The position numbers and the translations under genes are program-made. Of a stretch of 22,684 nt of DNA, positions 1-7,792 are shown piece by piece. The stretch is from positions 1 to 22,684 of the forward strand of contig JBCBSS010000135.1 in the NCBI GenBank assembly GCA_039819065.1, given 5' to 3'. The DNA is from JBCBSS01 sp039819065 (lineage in GTDB: Bacteria; Bacteroidota; Bacteroidia; Cytophagales; Cyclobacteriaceae). Positions within the stretch are counted from its first letter, which is position 1. Each line of letters starts with the position of its first letter. The notes under the pieces are model-generated. The model was given only the letters and a program-made list of their open reading frames with translations. It ran no database searches and was not told the origin of the DNA.

Positions 1-159
1 GAAACTATGGTTGGCACTCGAATTAGATAATAACAGAACCCTTGCTATAATGCGGTGGTTTTTTTCAACCAAACCTGTACAAGAATTAGACTATCTATTT
101 ATATGTTGTATCTCTTAGAGTGTTACGATCAACAAACACTAAGACCTAAATATTATGAA

Positions 160-1068
160 TTATTTCAGACTATTGGTATCCGAACTACTACCACCAGTTG
201 CTTGAAAGCTGTCTAAGAGGCCTACGATGGCATTCTTGATTAGATGGCCATTGTTCCAAGGTACAAAGTGGTTCATTTCTTCCTTGAAGACCACTTCCAC
301 TTCGGCGTTGACAATTTGTTCTTTGGCAAAATCAGCGTTCTCTGGATGCACAAGGTCATCAGCACCCCCTTGTATGACTACGGTCTTAGCGGTGATGTTC
401 TCCCAAAGTGGTAACATCCTTTCTAGCTCGTCTTCCAGGAAATAAATCTCATCGTTGGTAACGCGAAATGCCACCGGTAAGACCCACCTTAAAAATGGAG
501 TATACAAAGGCCCTCTGAACCATTCATTAGGCTCCAATTGTGGTGCAATAGAAGGTGCGACCATGATGAGGCCGTCTACTAAATCTGGATAGTCCATGGC
601 CATGCGAGCCACTACTGGCCCACCGAGTGAATGCCCCACCAGGATAACTGGCCCTTCGTTTTTTTCGATCAGTGGTTTCAGATATCGTGCTTGGTTTTCC
701 ACCGATTTTTCCGACCTCCCGAAATTAGAATAACCATACCCGGGCCGATCTACAGAGACCATTCTAGCGCGAGCTGCGAGACTGCTATCAGCCAGAAAGT
801 GAACAAAAGCGCTAAGAGAGCCAGGAGCGCCGTGAACGAAAACGATAAGCGGTTCTAGTTCTTTGCCGACTTCCGCATAATTGATCTTTCTGTCTTCGAC
901 TTTGTATTGCCTGACTTTAGCGTCAACGGGTTTGTCTTTGAAGTATTTGGCCACCTCCTTCTTATTCATTCTGAATTGAAAACATCCGGAGTTGACTTGG
1001 GCTAAGATGATTAAAAAGAAGGCTACACTAAAGAAACGGAAAGTGAACTTCCTGGAAAATTTCTTCAT
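160..1068 (-). CDS. alpha/beta hydrolase, probable lipoprotein
   Basis: A 302-residue alpha/beta-hydrolase fold protein. Visible motifs are the oxyanion-region HGAPG near residues 79-83, DRPGYGYS near 107-114, the nucleophile elbow GHSLGG with Ser147, an acid in GGADDLV (Asp237/238) and the catalytic His267 in MNHFVPW, so the catalytic triad looks intact. The N-terminus is basic, then hydrophobic, and ends in VNSGC, a slightly non-ideal lipobox at Cys29, so I infer export and lipidation. The open frame extends to a TTG at 1077, but the ATG at 1068 gives a normal basic signal-peptide start and is preferred. Substrate is not predictable; esterase, haloperoxidase-like or epoxide-hydrolase-like roles are all possible. 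It lies downstream of the S41 peptidase on the same strand, separated by a terminator. Confidence 0.88.
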   Translation of the reverse strand: MKKFSRKFTFRFFSVAFFLIILAQVNSGCFQFRMNKKEVAKYFKDKPVDAKVRQYKVEDRKINYAEVGKELEPLIVFVHGAPGSLSAFVHFLADSSLAARARMVSVDRPGYGYSNFGRSEKSVENQARYLKPLIEKNEGPVILVGHSLGGPVVARMAMDYPDLVDGLIMVAPSIAPQLEPNEWFRGPLYTPFLRWVLPVAFRVTNDEIYFLEDELERMLPLWENITAKTVVIQGGADDLVHPENADFAKEQIVNAEVEVVFKEEMNHFVPWNNGHLIKNAIVGLLDSFQATGGSSSDTNSLK

Positions 1069-1090
1069 TCTGATCAATAACTTATCAATT

Positions 1091-1172
1091 AATAAAAAGG
1101 AGGTATTTCAAAGTAGACGTAGTGTACTAAACCCGATTAAGGCTGCACTTTCCGGATACTTTAAAATACCTC
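1091..1172 (-). terminator. long-stem terminator after the S41 peptidase gene
   Basis: A 16-bp inverted repeat (1100-1115 with 1157-1172, 15 of 16 matching) encloses a 41-base loop. On the minus strand the single mismatch becomes a G-U pair, and the right arm is followed by CCTTTTTATT. It lies just past the stop of the minus-strand peptidase gene and before the hydrolase start. The long spacer is unusual for an intrinsic terminator, so a small hairpin-type repeat element is an alternative. Confidence 0.6.
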
Positions 1173-1187
1173 GGTTGTATTAAAACA

Positions 1188-2840
1188 CTATCCTAACAGT
1201 TCCAGGTATTTTTTACGATCGTTTAATATTTTAATGGCCTCAAGCACTTCCCAATCATGCTCGAATGAAGACTCTATTGCGCCTTTTTCAAAATAGTATC
1301 TCGAGGCGATTTCTTCTTCCAGCAGAAACTTAATCTCCTCTTTGAATACTTCCAGATCAGAAGCTTTACTCTTTTTTAATTCTGCTCTAAGTGCTTCGAT
1401 TTGGCCTTTGATGCTTTCGTAAGATTTTTCGTCCTTGGCCTGGGATTCTAGTATGGTCAATACCTCTTCTACTTTGGTATTATAGGTAACGTCTTTGTCA
1501 GCCAACCACTTGACGAAGGCTTGGTACTCAGCATTACTTAGGCTGAAATTCCTGGCCGTAGAAATCTCAGGGTGCTCATAATAGTATTTGGTAGCATAGT
1601 CGAAAATGAGCCCATTGGCATAAAGTGCGAGTGTGATTGGAGCGGCCTGCCTTTTGTCAACCTTAATATCGGGGTCAACTCCTCCACCGTCATAAACTGT
1701 ACGGCCGTTTTTGGTTTGGAAAGCCACCTTCAAAGAATCTGGCACTTTACCAACGCTACCATCAGCATTGCGATGGCTATAATCGAGCGCCTGAATACAC
1801 CTACCACTTGGGGTGTAGTATTTGGCGGTAGTTACTTTCAATTGAGAATTATAGCTTAACGGGCGCGTTACCTGTACCAGACCTTTTCCAAAAGACTTCT
1901 GCCCAATTACGATACCTCTGTCATAATCTTGTACGGTACCGGCTACAATTTCAGATGCTGAAGCACTGCCGCTGTTCACCATTACAACTAATGGTATATC
2001 ATCATCAACGGGGGTATTGAGCGTTTTGTAAACGGTATTGTTTTCAGAGATTTTACCTTTGGTGGTAACTACCTCCATTCCCCTAGGAACAAATACGTTG
2101 ACAATATTCACTGCCTCCAATAATAGACCACCAGGATTACCTCTTAAATCAAGCACAATGCTCAACGCTCCTTGTTCCTTCAGTTCTTCAACAGACTTCT
2201 TTACTTCCTTACCTGCATTTTGAGTGAATTCTGTCAGTTTGATGTAGCCAACGTTATCTGTTAACATACCATAGTAAGGTACGCTACTGACAGTGATTTT
2301 CTCTCTTTTGAGCTTAAAATCCAATAGTTCGTTTTCTCCATAACGTCTGATAGCCAGCTTTACTTCCGTATTGGCCTGACCTTTCATTAGTTTGCTGGTT
2401 TCTTGTCTTGATTTCTTGGTGATATCTATATCATTGATCTTGATGATCTCATCGCCTATCTTCAATCCCGATTTATCTGCAGAAAACCCCTTATAGATCA
2501 TCACAATTTTAGTGATGTTGTCCATGCGGGATGTGATAGCACCAATGCCACCGTACTGTCCAGTGCTCTGTGTACGGAAATCTTCAATGGCGTCTTCCGG
2601 GATATAATTGGTGTAAGGATCTAATGACTCCAGCATGGCGTCGATCCCTGTTTTGATTAAGGTATTAGGATTTACTTCGTCGACATAGATGGCATTTACT
2701 TCCTTGAAAAGCGTCGCGAATATGTCCAGGTTACGGCTGATTTCAAAATAACGTTCGGTAGGATTGGTGGCGGCTACAAAACCAGTGAGAATGATGATGA
2801 CAAGCGCGGCCCTTCGTAGTAAAGATTTCTTTCTGCTCAT
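1188..2840 (-). CDS. S41 family C-terminal processing peptidase
   Basis: A 550-residue tail-specific protease of the CtpA/Prc type, which cleaves substrates near their C-termini in the periplasm. Order of parts: a short basic N-terminus and hydrophobic segment (residues 9-24, signal anchor or signal peptide), an N-terminal helical region, a PDZ domain from about 95 to 170 starting at YGGIGA, and the protease core. The core has LRGNPGG (232-238), the nucleophile in GSASASEI (Ser294 by spacing to Prc) and the general base in SFGKGLVQ (Lys319); Ser and Lys are 25 residues apart, as in Prc. A C-terminal helical extension from about 420 is rich in charged residues, as in Bacteroidota members. The ATG at 2840 is the natural start. 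The gene stands alone with its own terminator. Confidence 0.95.
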   Translation of the reverse strand: MSRKKSLLRRAALVIIILTGFVAATNPTERYFEISRNLDIFATLFKEVNAIYVDEVNPNTLIKTGIDAMLESLDPYTNYIPEDAIEDFRTQSTGQYGGIGAITSRMDNITKIVMIYKGFSADKSGLKIGDEIIKINDIDITKKSRQETSKLMKGQANTEVKLAIRRYGENELLDFKLKREKITVSSVPYYGMLTDNVGYIKLTEFTQNAGKEVKKSVEELKEQGALSIVLDLRGNPGGLLLEAVNIVNVFVPRGMEVVTTKGKISENNTVYKTLNTPVDDDIPLVVMVNSGSASASEIVAGTVQDYDRGIVIGQKSFGKGLVQVTRPLSYNSQLKVTTAKYYTPSGRCIQALDYSHRNADGSVGKVPDSLKVAFQTKNGRTVYDGGGVDPDIKVDKRQAAPITLALYANGLIFDYATKYYYEHPEISTARNFSLSNAEYQAFVKWLADKDVTYNTKVEEVLTILESQAKDEKSYESIKGQIEALRAELKKSKASDLEVFKEEIKFLLEEEIASRYYFEKGAIESSFEHDWEVLEAIKILNDRKKYLELLG

Positions 2841-3029
2841 GATGTGCTATTTTCATTAATATACGAAAAAAGGCAAAAAAGGACGTGTTTAATTCTTCGT
2901 CATCACCAAAAAAGCCTCTGTTCGGTTTTATACTTATTTGACTTACGATCTAATTCATAACACCATAGAAAGGATTTTGATTTTGCCTCATAGCAGATAT
3001 GTTAGAAGCCACCGATAAAGCGCTTTGTT

Positions 3030-4487
3030 TCAATCAACCAAATCGGCCAGAATCTTAGCCGATAGCAGGCACAATGGTATGCCTCCGCCGGGATGAACAC
3101 TACCGCCACAGAAATACAGCCCTTTTATTTTCTGTGAGAAATTAGGGTGCCGTAAGAAGGCGGCATATCGACTGTTGGAACTGGCACCATACAATGACCC
3201 TCCGAAAGATGAGGTCTTTTCTTCAATCATCCGAGGTGTTAATATCTCTTCTGCTTCAACCAGCGGAGCAATATCCGTTTTCAGCGCTTGTGAGACTTTC
3301 CGTAGAATGTTCTGCTTGGCCTCAGCAATCACTTTAGGCCAGTCTTGTCCGGTATCCGGAGGCATATTGATCATCACGAACCAATTCTCGCCGCCAGATG
3401 GTGCATCATCAGCCTTGTACTTTGAAGTGATGTTGATATATACTGTCGGATCATGATAAAGCGCCTTCTTCTTGAAAATATGCTCGAATTCTTCCTGGTA
3501 GTTTTTGGTGAAGAAGATATTGTGAAGGTCTAACTCAGAGAAAGCCTTTTTTATGCCCCAATAGAATATAAGTGCTGAACTTGAGCGTTCTTGCTTCATC
3601 GTTTTTTCAGGCGCTTTTTGTCCAGCTAGTAAGTGACGGTAAGTAGGAACAATATCCATGTTGCTTACCACTATTTCCCCCCGCTCAATTTGATCACCGA
3701 TGCTGATTCCAACCGCTTTGCCATTTTCTACCTCTATTTTATCAACCTTTTGGTTGAACTTAAATACGACTCCGATGTCCTCGGCGAGGCGGAAAAGGGA
3801 CATAGTGATTTCGTGCATACCGCCTTCCGGAAAGTAAGTGCCTTCATTGAACTCTAAGTGCGGTATGGAGGTCAATATACCAGGAGCCTCATAAGGGTTT
3901 GACCCATTATAGGTGGCATATCTGTTGAATAACTGCACCAGCTTCGGATGTTGCAAAAAGCTTTCATTGCTGTCATTCATGCTTCGAAAGAGCCCATATT
4001 TATTGATGTGAAGTAAGGCTTTGGCAACGTCTTTCGTCAGCCAGGTACCGAGCTTGTGCAATGACTTCTCTAAAAAAATCTTGCCTGCTTTTTCATAAAT
4101 GAATCGACTCTTCTCCAGGTACTTATTTACCACATCGCCTTCAACACCTACCTTCTTGCTTACCTCATCAGCAAGCCTTTGTTTATCGGTATAAGCTTGC
4201 AACCGGGTGCCATCCTCAAAGAAGTAGTGACAAGACACATCCAGCCTTTGGTATTTGAAGTAATCACGAGGCTCCTTGCCCGCAGTTCTAAAAAGGTCAT
4301 CTACGAGGTAGGGGAGTGTGAAAAGCGAAGGACCGGCATCAAAGCGATAGTCATCTATCGAGAACGCGGTCAGTTTGCCACCAGGGTAATCATTAGCCTC
4401 GTATACTTCTACATCATACCCTTTACATTTTAACCTAATACTTGCGGCTATTCCGGAAATACCAGCGCCTATAATTATTGCCTTCAA
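3030..4487 (-). CDS. phytoene desaturase family protein, CrtD-like
   Basis: A 485-residue FAD-dependent carotenoid desaturase/isomerase of the CrtI family. The N-terminal dinucleotide-binding motif IIGAGISGIAAS (about residues 5-16) is followed by YEANDYPGGKL and by FDAGPSLFTLP, which are typical of the family. The C-terminus carries the second FAD motif GLYFCGGSVHPGGG (about 455-468). The detailed wording of the N-terminus and the stretch VYINITSKYKADDAP suggest to me the 1-hydroxycarotenoid 3,4-desaturase (CrtD) branch used for pigments such as flexixanthin, but this is recollection of the family, not a test. The only usable start is a TTG at 4487: it lies just before the Rossmann strand and an in-frame stop lies a few codons upstream. 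No other carotenoid gene is in the window, so substrate cannot be inferred from context. Confidence 0.88.
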   Translation of the reverse strand: MKAIIIGAGISGIAASIRLKCKGYDVEVYEANDYPGGKLTAFSIDDYRFDAGPSLFTLPYLVDDLFRTAGKEPRDYFKYQRLDVSCHYFFEDGTRLQAYTDKQRLADEVSKKVGVEGDVVNKYLEKSRFIYEKAGKIFLEKSLHKLGTWLTKDVAKALLHINKYGLFRSMNDSNESFLQHPKLVQLFNRYATYNGSNPYEAPGILTSIPHLEFNEGTYFPEGGMHEITMSLFRLAEDIGVVFKFNQKVDKIEVENGKAVGISIGDQIERGEIVVSNMDIVPTYRHLLAGQKAPEKTMKQERSSSALIFYWGIKKAFSELDLHNIFFTKNYQEEFEHIFKKKALYHDPTVYINITSKYKADDAPSGGENWFVMINMPPDTGQDWPKVIAEAKQNILRKVSQALKTDIAPLVEAEEILTPRMIEEKTSSFGGSLYGASSNSRYAAFLRHPNFSQKIKGLYFCGGSVHPGGGIPLCLLSAKILADLVD

Positions 4488-4643
4488 TACGCTAAGGGTT
4501 GTTTAGAATTCAGAAAGTGAAAATTACTATATTTCGGTTTCATCGCCCTTTGATCAATCGATAATATTAACAAACCGCTCCGGTGTATATGAAGTTAGAG
4601 GCTGATGAGATTTGATTGACTATATTATATAAATCAATGCTGA

Positions 4644-5438
4644 ATGGAAGAGTCGGTTAATGCTAAGACAACCTGTATTAATTGCGGTACCGTATTCACA
4701 GGAGACTTTTGCCATAATTGCGGACAGAAGAGACAAGTAAAGCGCCTTTCGCTGCGTGCTTTTTGGGATGACTACCTCGGTAGAATATTTGGGTTTGATA
4801 CCAAATTCTTGCGTACTATCAAGTTTCTTACCATTAGGCCGGGAGAAGTTGGGAGGTCATTCATCAGTGGGAATAGAGTCAAATACATAGGGCCCGTTGG
4901 GTACTATTTTCTAATTACTACCCTTTTCTTTATTATCACTACACTATTAGGACTCGAAGTGAAGGAAGTACTGTTTGCTTCTGGTCAAAGTTATGTCGCT
5001 CCACCAGAAAGTGAACAACAACAAGCTTTTGTAAATGACTATTTTGAGCTTATTTCTAGAAACTTCAAAATATTCAGCGGTGCCATCGTTGTTTTTCAAG
5101 CTTTTTGGGGTAGAATATTTTTTCGGAAAGCCAAATTGAACTTCCTTGAACATGCTGCCAACGCATTCTATGTGCAAGGGCACTTGTTTTTCCTGACCAT
5201 TATGAGCACCATTATTTATAGACTGTCGGGCATAATAATCCAGAGTTACTTGATCATCCCAACGATAGTATACTTCTGCTGGGCTTCATTGCAGTTTTAT
5301 CAAATTCAAAATAAGGTTAAAGGTACGATCAAGGTCTTTCTGTTCTATCTTGTTTCATTTATCTCATTCATGATCGCTATTGCATTATCAAGTTTCACAT
5401 GGGTGTTAATCTCCCACGTCGGAAAAAATCCCGCATGA
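4644..5438 (+). CDS. DUF3667 family zinc-ribbon membrane protein
   Basis: A 264-residue protein with an N-terminal zinc ribbon (Cys11, Cys14, Cys23, Cys26 in CINC and CHNCGQK), a conserved soluble stretch (FDTKFLRTIKFLTIRPGEV) and then several hydrophobic spans, near residues 86-105, 180-215 and 230-255. This arrangement is that of DUF3667, common in Bacteroidota and of unknown function. It is divergent from the desaturase gene across about 155 bases. The ATG at 4644 begins directly before the zinc ribbon. The function is not known; the membrane location is inferred from hydrophobicity. Confidence 0.85.
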   Translation: MEESVNAKTTCINCGTVFTGDFCHNCGQKRQVKRLSLRAFWDDYLGRIFGFDTKFLRTIKFLTIRPGEVGRSFISGNRVKYIGPVGYYFLITTLFFIITTLLGLEVKEVLFASGQSYVAPPESEQQQAFVNDYFELISRNFKIFSGAIVVFQAFWGRIFFRKAKLNFLEHAANAFYVQGHLFFLTIMSTIIYRLSGIIIQSYLIIPTIVYFCWASLQFYQIQNKVKGTIKVFLFYLVSFISFMIAIALSSFTWVLISHVGKNPA

Positions 5439-5584
5439 TTGGTGGCCTATGTATAAGATTGGTATTGTTGGCTATGGTGTGGTCAATACCTATCTCTGGC
5501 GAGTAGATAGATCAGTTGGAAGTAGTGAGGTTGCCAGACAGGAAAACTTGCCAAGGTGCTACTTGTTATTTATGCTCAGCGCCG

Positions 5585-5611
5585 AATACTTGGGGTTAGC
5601 CCCTAAGTATT
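5585..5611 (+). terminator. hairpin downstream of the DUF3667 gene
   Basis: The arms AATACTTGGGG and CCCCTAAGTATT pair around a TTAG loop with one bulged base. The following AGATTT is a poor U-run, so this is a stable hairpin with weak terminator character, placed before the next small gene. Confidence 0.4.
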
Positions 5612-5643
5612 AGATTTGCGGTGTGATAATCAACTGAAGTAAA

Positions 5644-5823
5644 ATGTCCAAGTCCAAAAAACTCTTTCTGATTTTTGCGTTGGTCTTCTTCGCGATCATG
5701 ATTTACATAACTTACGATATATCCTCAAGGACTACTTTTCCAGGCTCGAAGCCACAGTTAAAGGAAAGAATCCTTAATAAAAACCCTGAAAGCGATACTT
5801 TGAACACAAGAGATTCACTATAG
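5644..5823 (+). CDS. small single-span membrane protein (59 aa)
   Basis: A 59-residue ORF with start ATG and stop TAG. A basic N-terminus (MSKSKK) is followed by one strongly hydrophobic span (about residues 7-23), then a polar tail containing SSRTTFPGSKPQLKERI. The pattern of basic end, one helix and a charged soluble tail is that of a genuine small membrane protein, and the TTFPGSKPQLKERI tail is like a short conserved protein I recall from Cytophagales genomes. No function is known to me. The tail would face the outside or the cytosol depending on orientation; the positive-inside rule puts the N-terminus in the cytosol. The terminator at 5954 is the first strong one downstream. Confidence 0.68.
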   Translation: MSKSKKLFLIFALVFFAIMIYITYDISSRTTFPGSKPQLKERILNKNPESDTLNTRDSL

Positions 5824-5953
5824 GGTACAATAACTCATCGCCATTTATGTCGATTCATCAGTAAAATAATGTATTCAACGATAGGCTTTTCGCCGTTTAA
5901 CCGGCATGTACTTACTTTACAAGTACTAAAGCCAACTATAGACGACTAACTAT

Positions 5954-5989
5954 CCCCGCGCAGAACAAGGTTTTGACGCGGGGATTTTT
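5954..5989 (+). terminator. intrinsic terminator
   Basis: CCCCGCG and CGCGGGG form a perfect GC-only stem around a 15-base loop, followed by ATTTTTCG. It can end the transcript of the 59-residue membrane protein 130 bases upstream. A 26-codon ORF (5869-5949) ends just before it. Confidence 0.85.
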
Positions 5990-6658
5990 CGTTTTAGCAT
6001 TCTACAACGCCTACCTGTTCAACAACAAAACTAGATTTAGGCCCTTCCTGCCCGGTAAATCAGATAATAGACTGGTACATATCACCTCTTGATAGAGCAC
6101 TTATTTTGTAAAAATTATATAAAATATTTATTTATTTACATAATAAATTGTGAGTGGTTTGCAGCCAAGATGACGCTAAAGTAGGACGTTTGAGCTTTGC
6201 GAATTGAACAAAACGTAATTCCGGGGACATTTTAAAATTGGCATTTCAAACGTTTGCATAACTAATTGAATGTAGTGGATAAGCTTCTTTTTGACTTTCA
6301 ACGATTATCTAAATCCCGTATTTCTCGTAACTTTCATGTAAGTTTTAGTATAGAAATTAATTTTTTTTAATATTGTTAATAGAATACAATTTGACTATTT
6401 ATATGAATAATTAAACTTTCTTGCTACTGTTCGTAAATTACACTTAGGCTATTAGGCCTAGTTTTTCGATAATGATACGTGTATAAATCAACATAGAATC
6501 ACACTTAGTGGCTAACATGAATCTGACCGGAATTTTCTTTGGATATAGACTAATTTGTTAGTTTTAAATTTTGCATGTAGGCATTTGTCTGAAATTTTTA
6601 TATGTAATAAATCGTATTTAATGAACTTTTTTAAACTACTCCCATTACCTAATATCGC
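5990..6658. other. AT-rich stretch without a recognisable gene
   Basis: About 670 bases with no ORF of useful length on either strand and no structured RNA that I recognise. Long A/T runs occur, especially 6105-6150 and 6355-6420. It separates the housekeeping genes from the lanthipeptide-like locus. Promoters may lie here but I cannot place one with confidence. Confidence 0.6.
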
Positions 6659-6766
6659 ATGTGTGTCACAGGATTTTGTAACCAGCGGAATTTTATGATG
6701 ACACAGTTTACCAAAGCCTTATTAAACCATGAAAGACGGTCTCTTATAGAGAGAAACGTGAGATAA
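6659..6766 (+). CDS. possible 35-residue ORF just before a terminator
   Basis: An ORF of 35 codons whose TAA stop is also the first base pairs of the terminator stem at 6764. An internal start at 6695 would give 23 residues beginning MMTQFTKALL. The product is basic (…NHERRSLIERNVR) with no signal peptide or membrane span. An in-frame TAA lies two codons upstream of the ATG. Position directly against a strong terminator, with no other gene for 800 bases upstream, shows that something is transcribed here. Whether it is a small protein or a non-coding RNA cannot be decided from one sequence. Confidence 0.25.
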   Translation: MCVTGFCNQRNFMMTQFTKALLNHERRSLIERNVR

Positions 6767-6793
6767 CGGCCATTCCCTGGCCGTTATTTTTTT
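6764..6793 (+). terminator. strong intrinsic terminator
   Basis: A perfect 9-bp stem (TAACGGCCA with TGGCCGTTA), a 5-base loop TTCCC and then seven T residues. It has no annotated gene upstream on its strand for about 940 bases, apart from the 35-codon ORF that ends on it. Confidence 0.88.
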
Positions 6794-7035
6794 GTCCACA
6801 TACACCGCTCGATCGTCACTTCGTAAGAAGCCACATTAACATTGAGCTCGCCCAATTAAAGAATCAATTTCAAAGCATCAGGAATACCAGGTTATAGTAA
6901 AGAAAACACCGAAAAGCTTATATGAAAAAGCTTGCTTTAATGAGACTGGAAATTTTGCGAATATAATTTATAGTTAATAGAGAATATTTTACTGATTATT
7001 TATTTTGAAAATAATATTTAATAGTAAAATTATTT

Positions 7036-7043
7036 TATATTAG
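7036..7043 (+). promoter_or_regulatory. putative -7 element of precursor gene 1
   Basis: TATATTAG differs at one position from the Bacteroidota -7 consensus TAnnTTTG. It ends 34 bases before the ATG. The same octamer stands at exactly the same distance before the second precursor, within an otherwise diverging AT-rich region. No clear -33 TTG was picked out, so the call rests on conservation between the two copies. Confidence 0.4.
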
Positions 7044-7076
7044 AGTAAAACTATTAAAACTATAAACCAAAGAATC

Positions 7077-7265
7077 ATGAAAAAGAAAGCACTTAGTCTG
7101 AAAACATTAAAAGTCGACAGCTTTGTAACTTCAATGGAATCTAAAGATGTGAACACGGTAAAAGGGGGGCATCACTACACATGTCCTAGTCCTGATCCTG
7201 AATTCCACACTACACCGTGTAACTGTAATACCAGTGTCGGTCAAATCTGTTACGCGATTAGATAA
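7077..7265 (+). CDS. lanthipeptide-like precursor 1, pinensin-type leader
   Basis: A 62-residue RiPP precursor. The leader (residues 1-31) reads MKKKALSLKTLKVDSFVTSM and ends in TVKGG; the LSLKxLKVxSFVTS pattern plus the double-glycine end matches the leader type I know from the pinensin family of Bacteroidota class I lanthipeptides. Cleavage after Gly-Gly would release a 31-residue core with Cys at core positions 5, 17, 19 and 27 and Thr/Ser at 4, 7, 14, 15, 21 and 22, including a TTPCNCNTS cluster suited to thioether rings. The core is neither strongly basic nor hydrophobic. The next copy shares 30 of 31 leader and 22 of 31 core residues. A LanC-family gene follows the second copy. Lanthionine formation is inferred; disulfides between four Cys are the alternative. 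Confidence 0.85.
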   Translation: MKKKALSLKTLKVDSFVTSMESKDVNTVKGGHHYTCPSPDPEFHTTPCNCNTSVGQICYAIR

Positions 7266-7286
7266 GCAATTGATCCACTAACTATG

Positions 7287-7325
7287 AAGGGCAGGTCCTC
7301 TTGAGGAGTTGCCCTTTATTTTTTG
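7287..7325 (+). terminator. terminator after precursor 1
   Basis: AAGGGCA pairs with TGCCCTT and an inner TCCTC pairs with GAGGA, followed by TATTTTTTG. The same structure, slightly changed, follows precursor 2. Confidence 0.85.
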
Positions 7326-7333
7326 TAGCCAAC

Positions 7334-7368
7334 GTAAACCTAAAATTGGTAGCTCATACCAAGGCCAT
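7334..7368 (+). pseudogene. relic of the lanC 5' end between the two precursors
   Basis: These 35 bases match the first 35 bases of the lanC gene (7793-7827) at 28 positions, including TAGCTCATAC and AAGGCCAT. The start codon has become GTA and the copy stops where duplication unit 2 begins. It is a non-coding stub left by the tandem duplication and shows that precursor and lanC were already neighbours before it. Confidence 0.75.
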
Positions 7369-7493
7369 CGACAGGCTTATACAGAAAGGTTTATTTTAAT
7401 CAGATAAGGATGCTAGTGATATAATTTATAGATGTTAGAGAATATTTTATCTAGTAATTATTCTTAAAATAATATTTAATAATATAATTATTT

Positions 7494-7501
7494 TATATTA
7501 G
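7494..7501 (+). promoter_or_regulatory. putative -7 element of precursor gene 2
   Basis: TATATTAG again, ending 34 bases before the ATG at 7535. It decides the start: the upstream ATG at 7511 would lie almost at the expected transcription start, leaving no room for ribosome binding. Confidence 0.4.
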
Positions 7502-7534
7502 AGCTAAACAATGAAAAGCATAAACCAAAGAATC

Positions 7535-7723
7535 ATGAAAAAGAAAGCACTTAGTCTAAAAACATTAAAAGTCGACAGCTTTGTAACTTCAATGGAATCT
7601 AAAGATGTTGACACGGTAAAAGGAGGTTTTGTTCATACTTGTCCCATTGATGATCCTGACTTCTACACCACACCGTGTAACTGTAATACAAGCATAGGAC
7701 AAATCTGTTACGATATAAGGTAA
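7535..7723 (+). CDS. lanthipeptide-like precursor 2, pinensin-type leader
   Basis: A 62-residue paralogue of precursor 1. The leader differs only by Asn to Asp at residue 26 and ends in TVKGG. The core starts FVHTCPIDDPDFYTTPCNC and keeps all four Cys (core 5, 17, 19, 27) and Thr4, Thr14, Thr15, Thr21 and Ser22; Ser7 is replaced by Ile, so Ser7 is unlikely to be essential for a ring. The frame opens earlier at an ATG at 7511, but that ATG has no counterpart in copy 1 and lies too close to the shared promoter octamer, so 7535 is chosen. It is followed by a terminator and, 11 bases later, by the LanC-family gene. Two related cores suggest a two-component product or simple dosage; this is inference. 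Confidence 0.87.
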   Translation: MKKKALSLKTLKVDSFVTSMESKDVDTVKGGFVHTCPIDDPDFYTTPCNCNTSIGQICYDIR

Positions 7724-7744
7724 GCTTACGATTCACTAACTACG

Positions 7745-7781
7745 AAGGGCAAGTCCTCTAGAGGGGTTGCCCTTTATTTTT
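7745..7781 (+). terminator. terminator/attenuator between precursor 2 and lanC
   Basis: AAGGGCAA pairs with TTGCCCTT and an inner CCTCTAGAGG is self-complementary, followed by TATTTTT. The T-run ends only 11 bases before the lanC ATG, leaving no space for a separate lanC promoter. I infer that lanC is transcribed by read-through, giving much more precursor than enzyme. Confidence 0.82.
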
Positions 7782-7792
7782 GCATAATCAGC

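Larger units (their letters stand above)
6910..7368 (+). repeat. 459-bp tandem duplication, unit 1
   Basis: First copy of a direct duplication. It contains the AT-rich promoter region, the first precursor gene, its terminator and a 35-base relic of the lanC start. Equivalent points in the two units are 458-459 bases apart: precursor ATG 7077/7535, terminator 7287/7745, lanC start 7334/7793, and the left-edge GCTTAT 6916/7375. The end of unit 1 touches the beginning of unit 2, so this is a true tandem duplication that later diverged, most in the non-coding parts. Confidence 0.85.

Noticed and set aside
7511..7534. Longer N-terminus for precursor 2, starting at the ATG at 7511
   Set aside because: Copy 1 has no start codon at the equivalent position, and this ATG is only 10 bases after the shared promoter octamer. 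The start at 7535 has the same 34-base spacing as copy 1.
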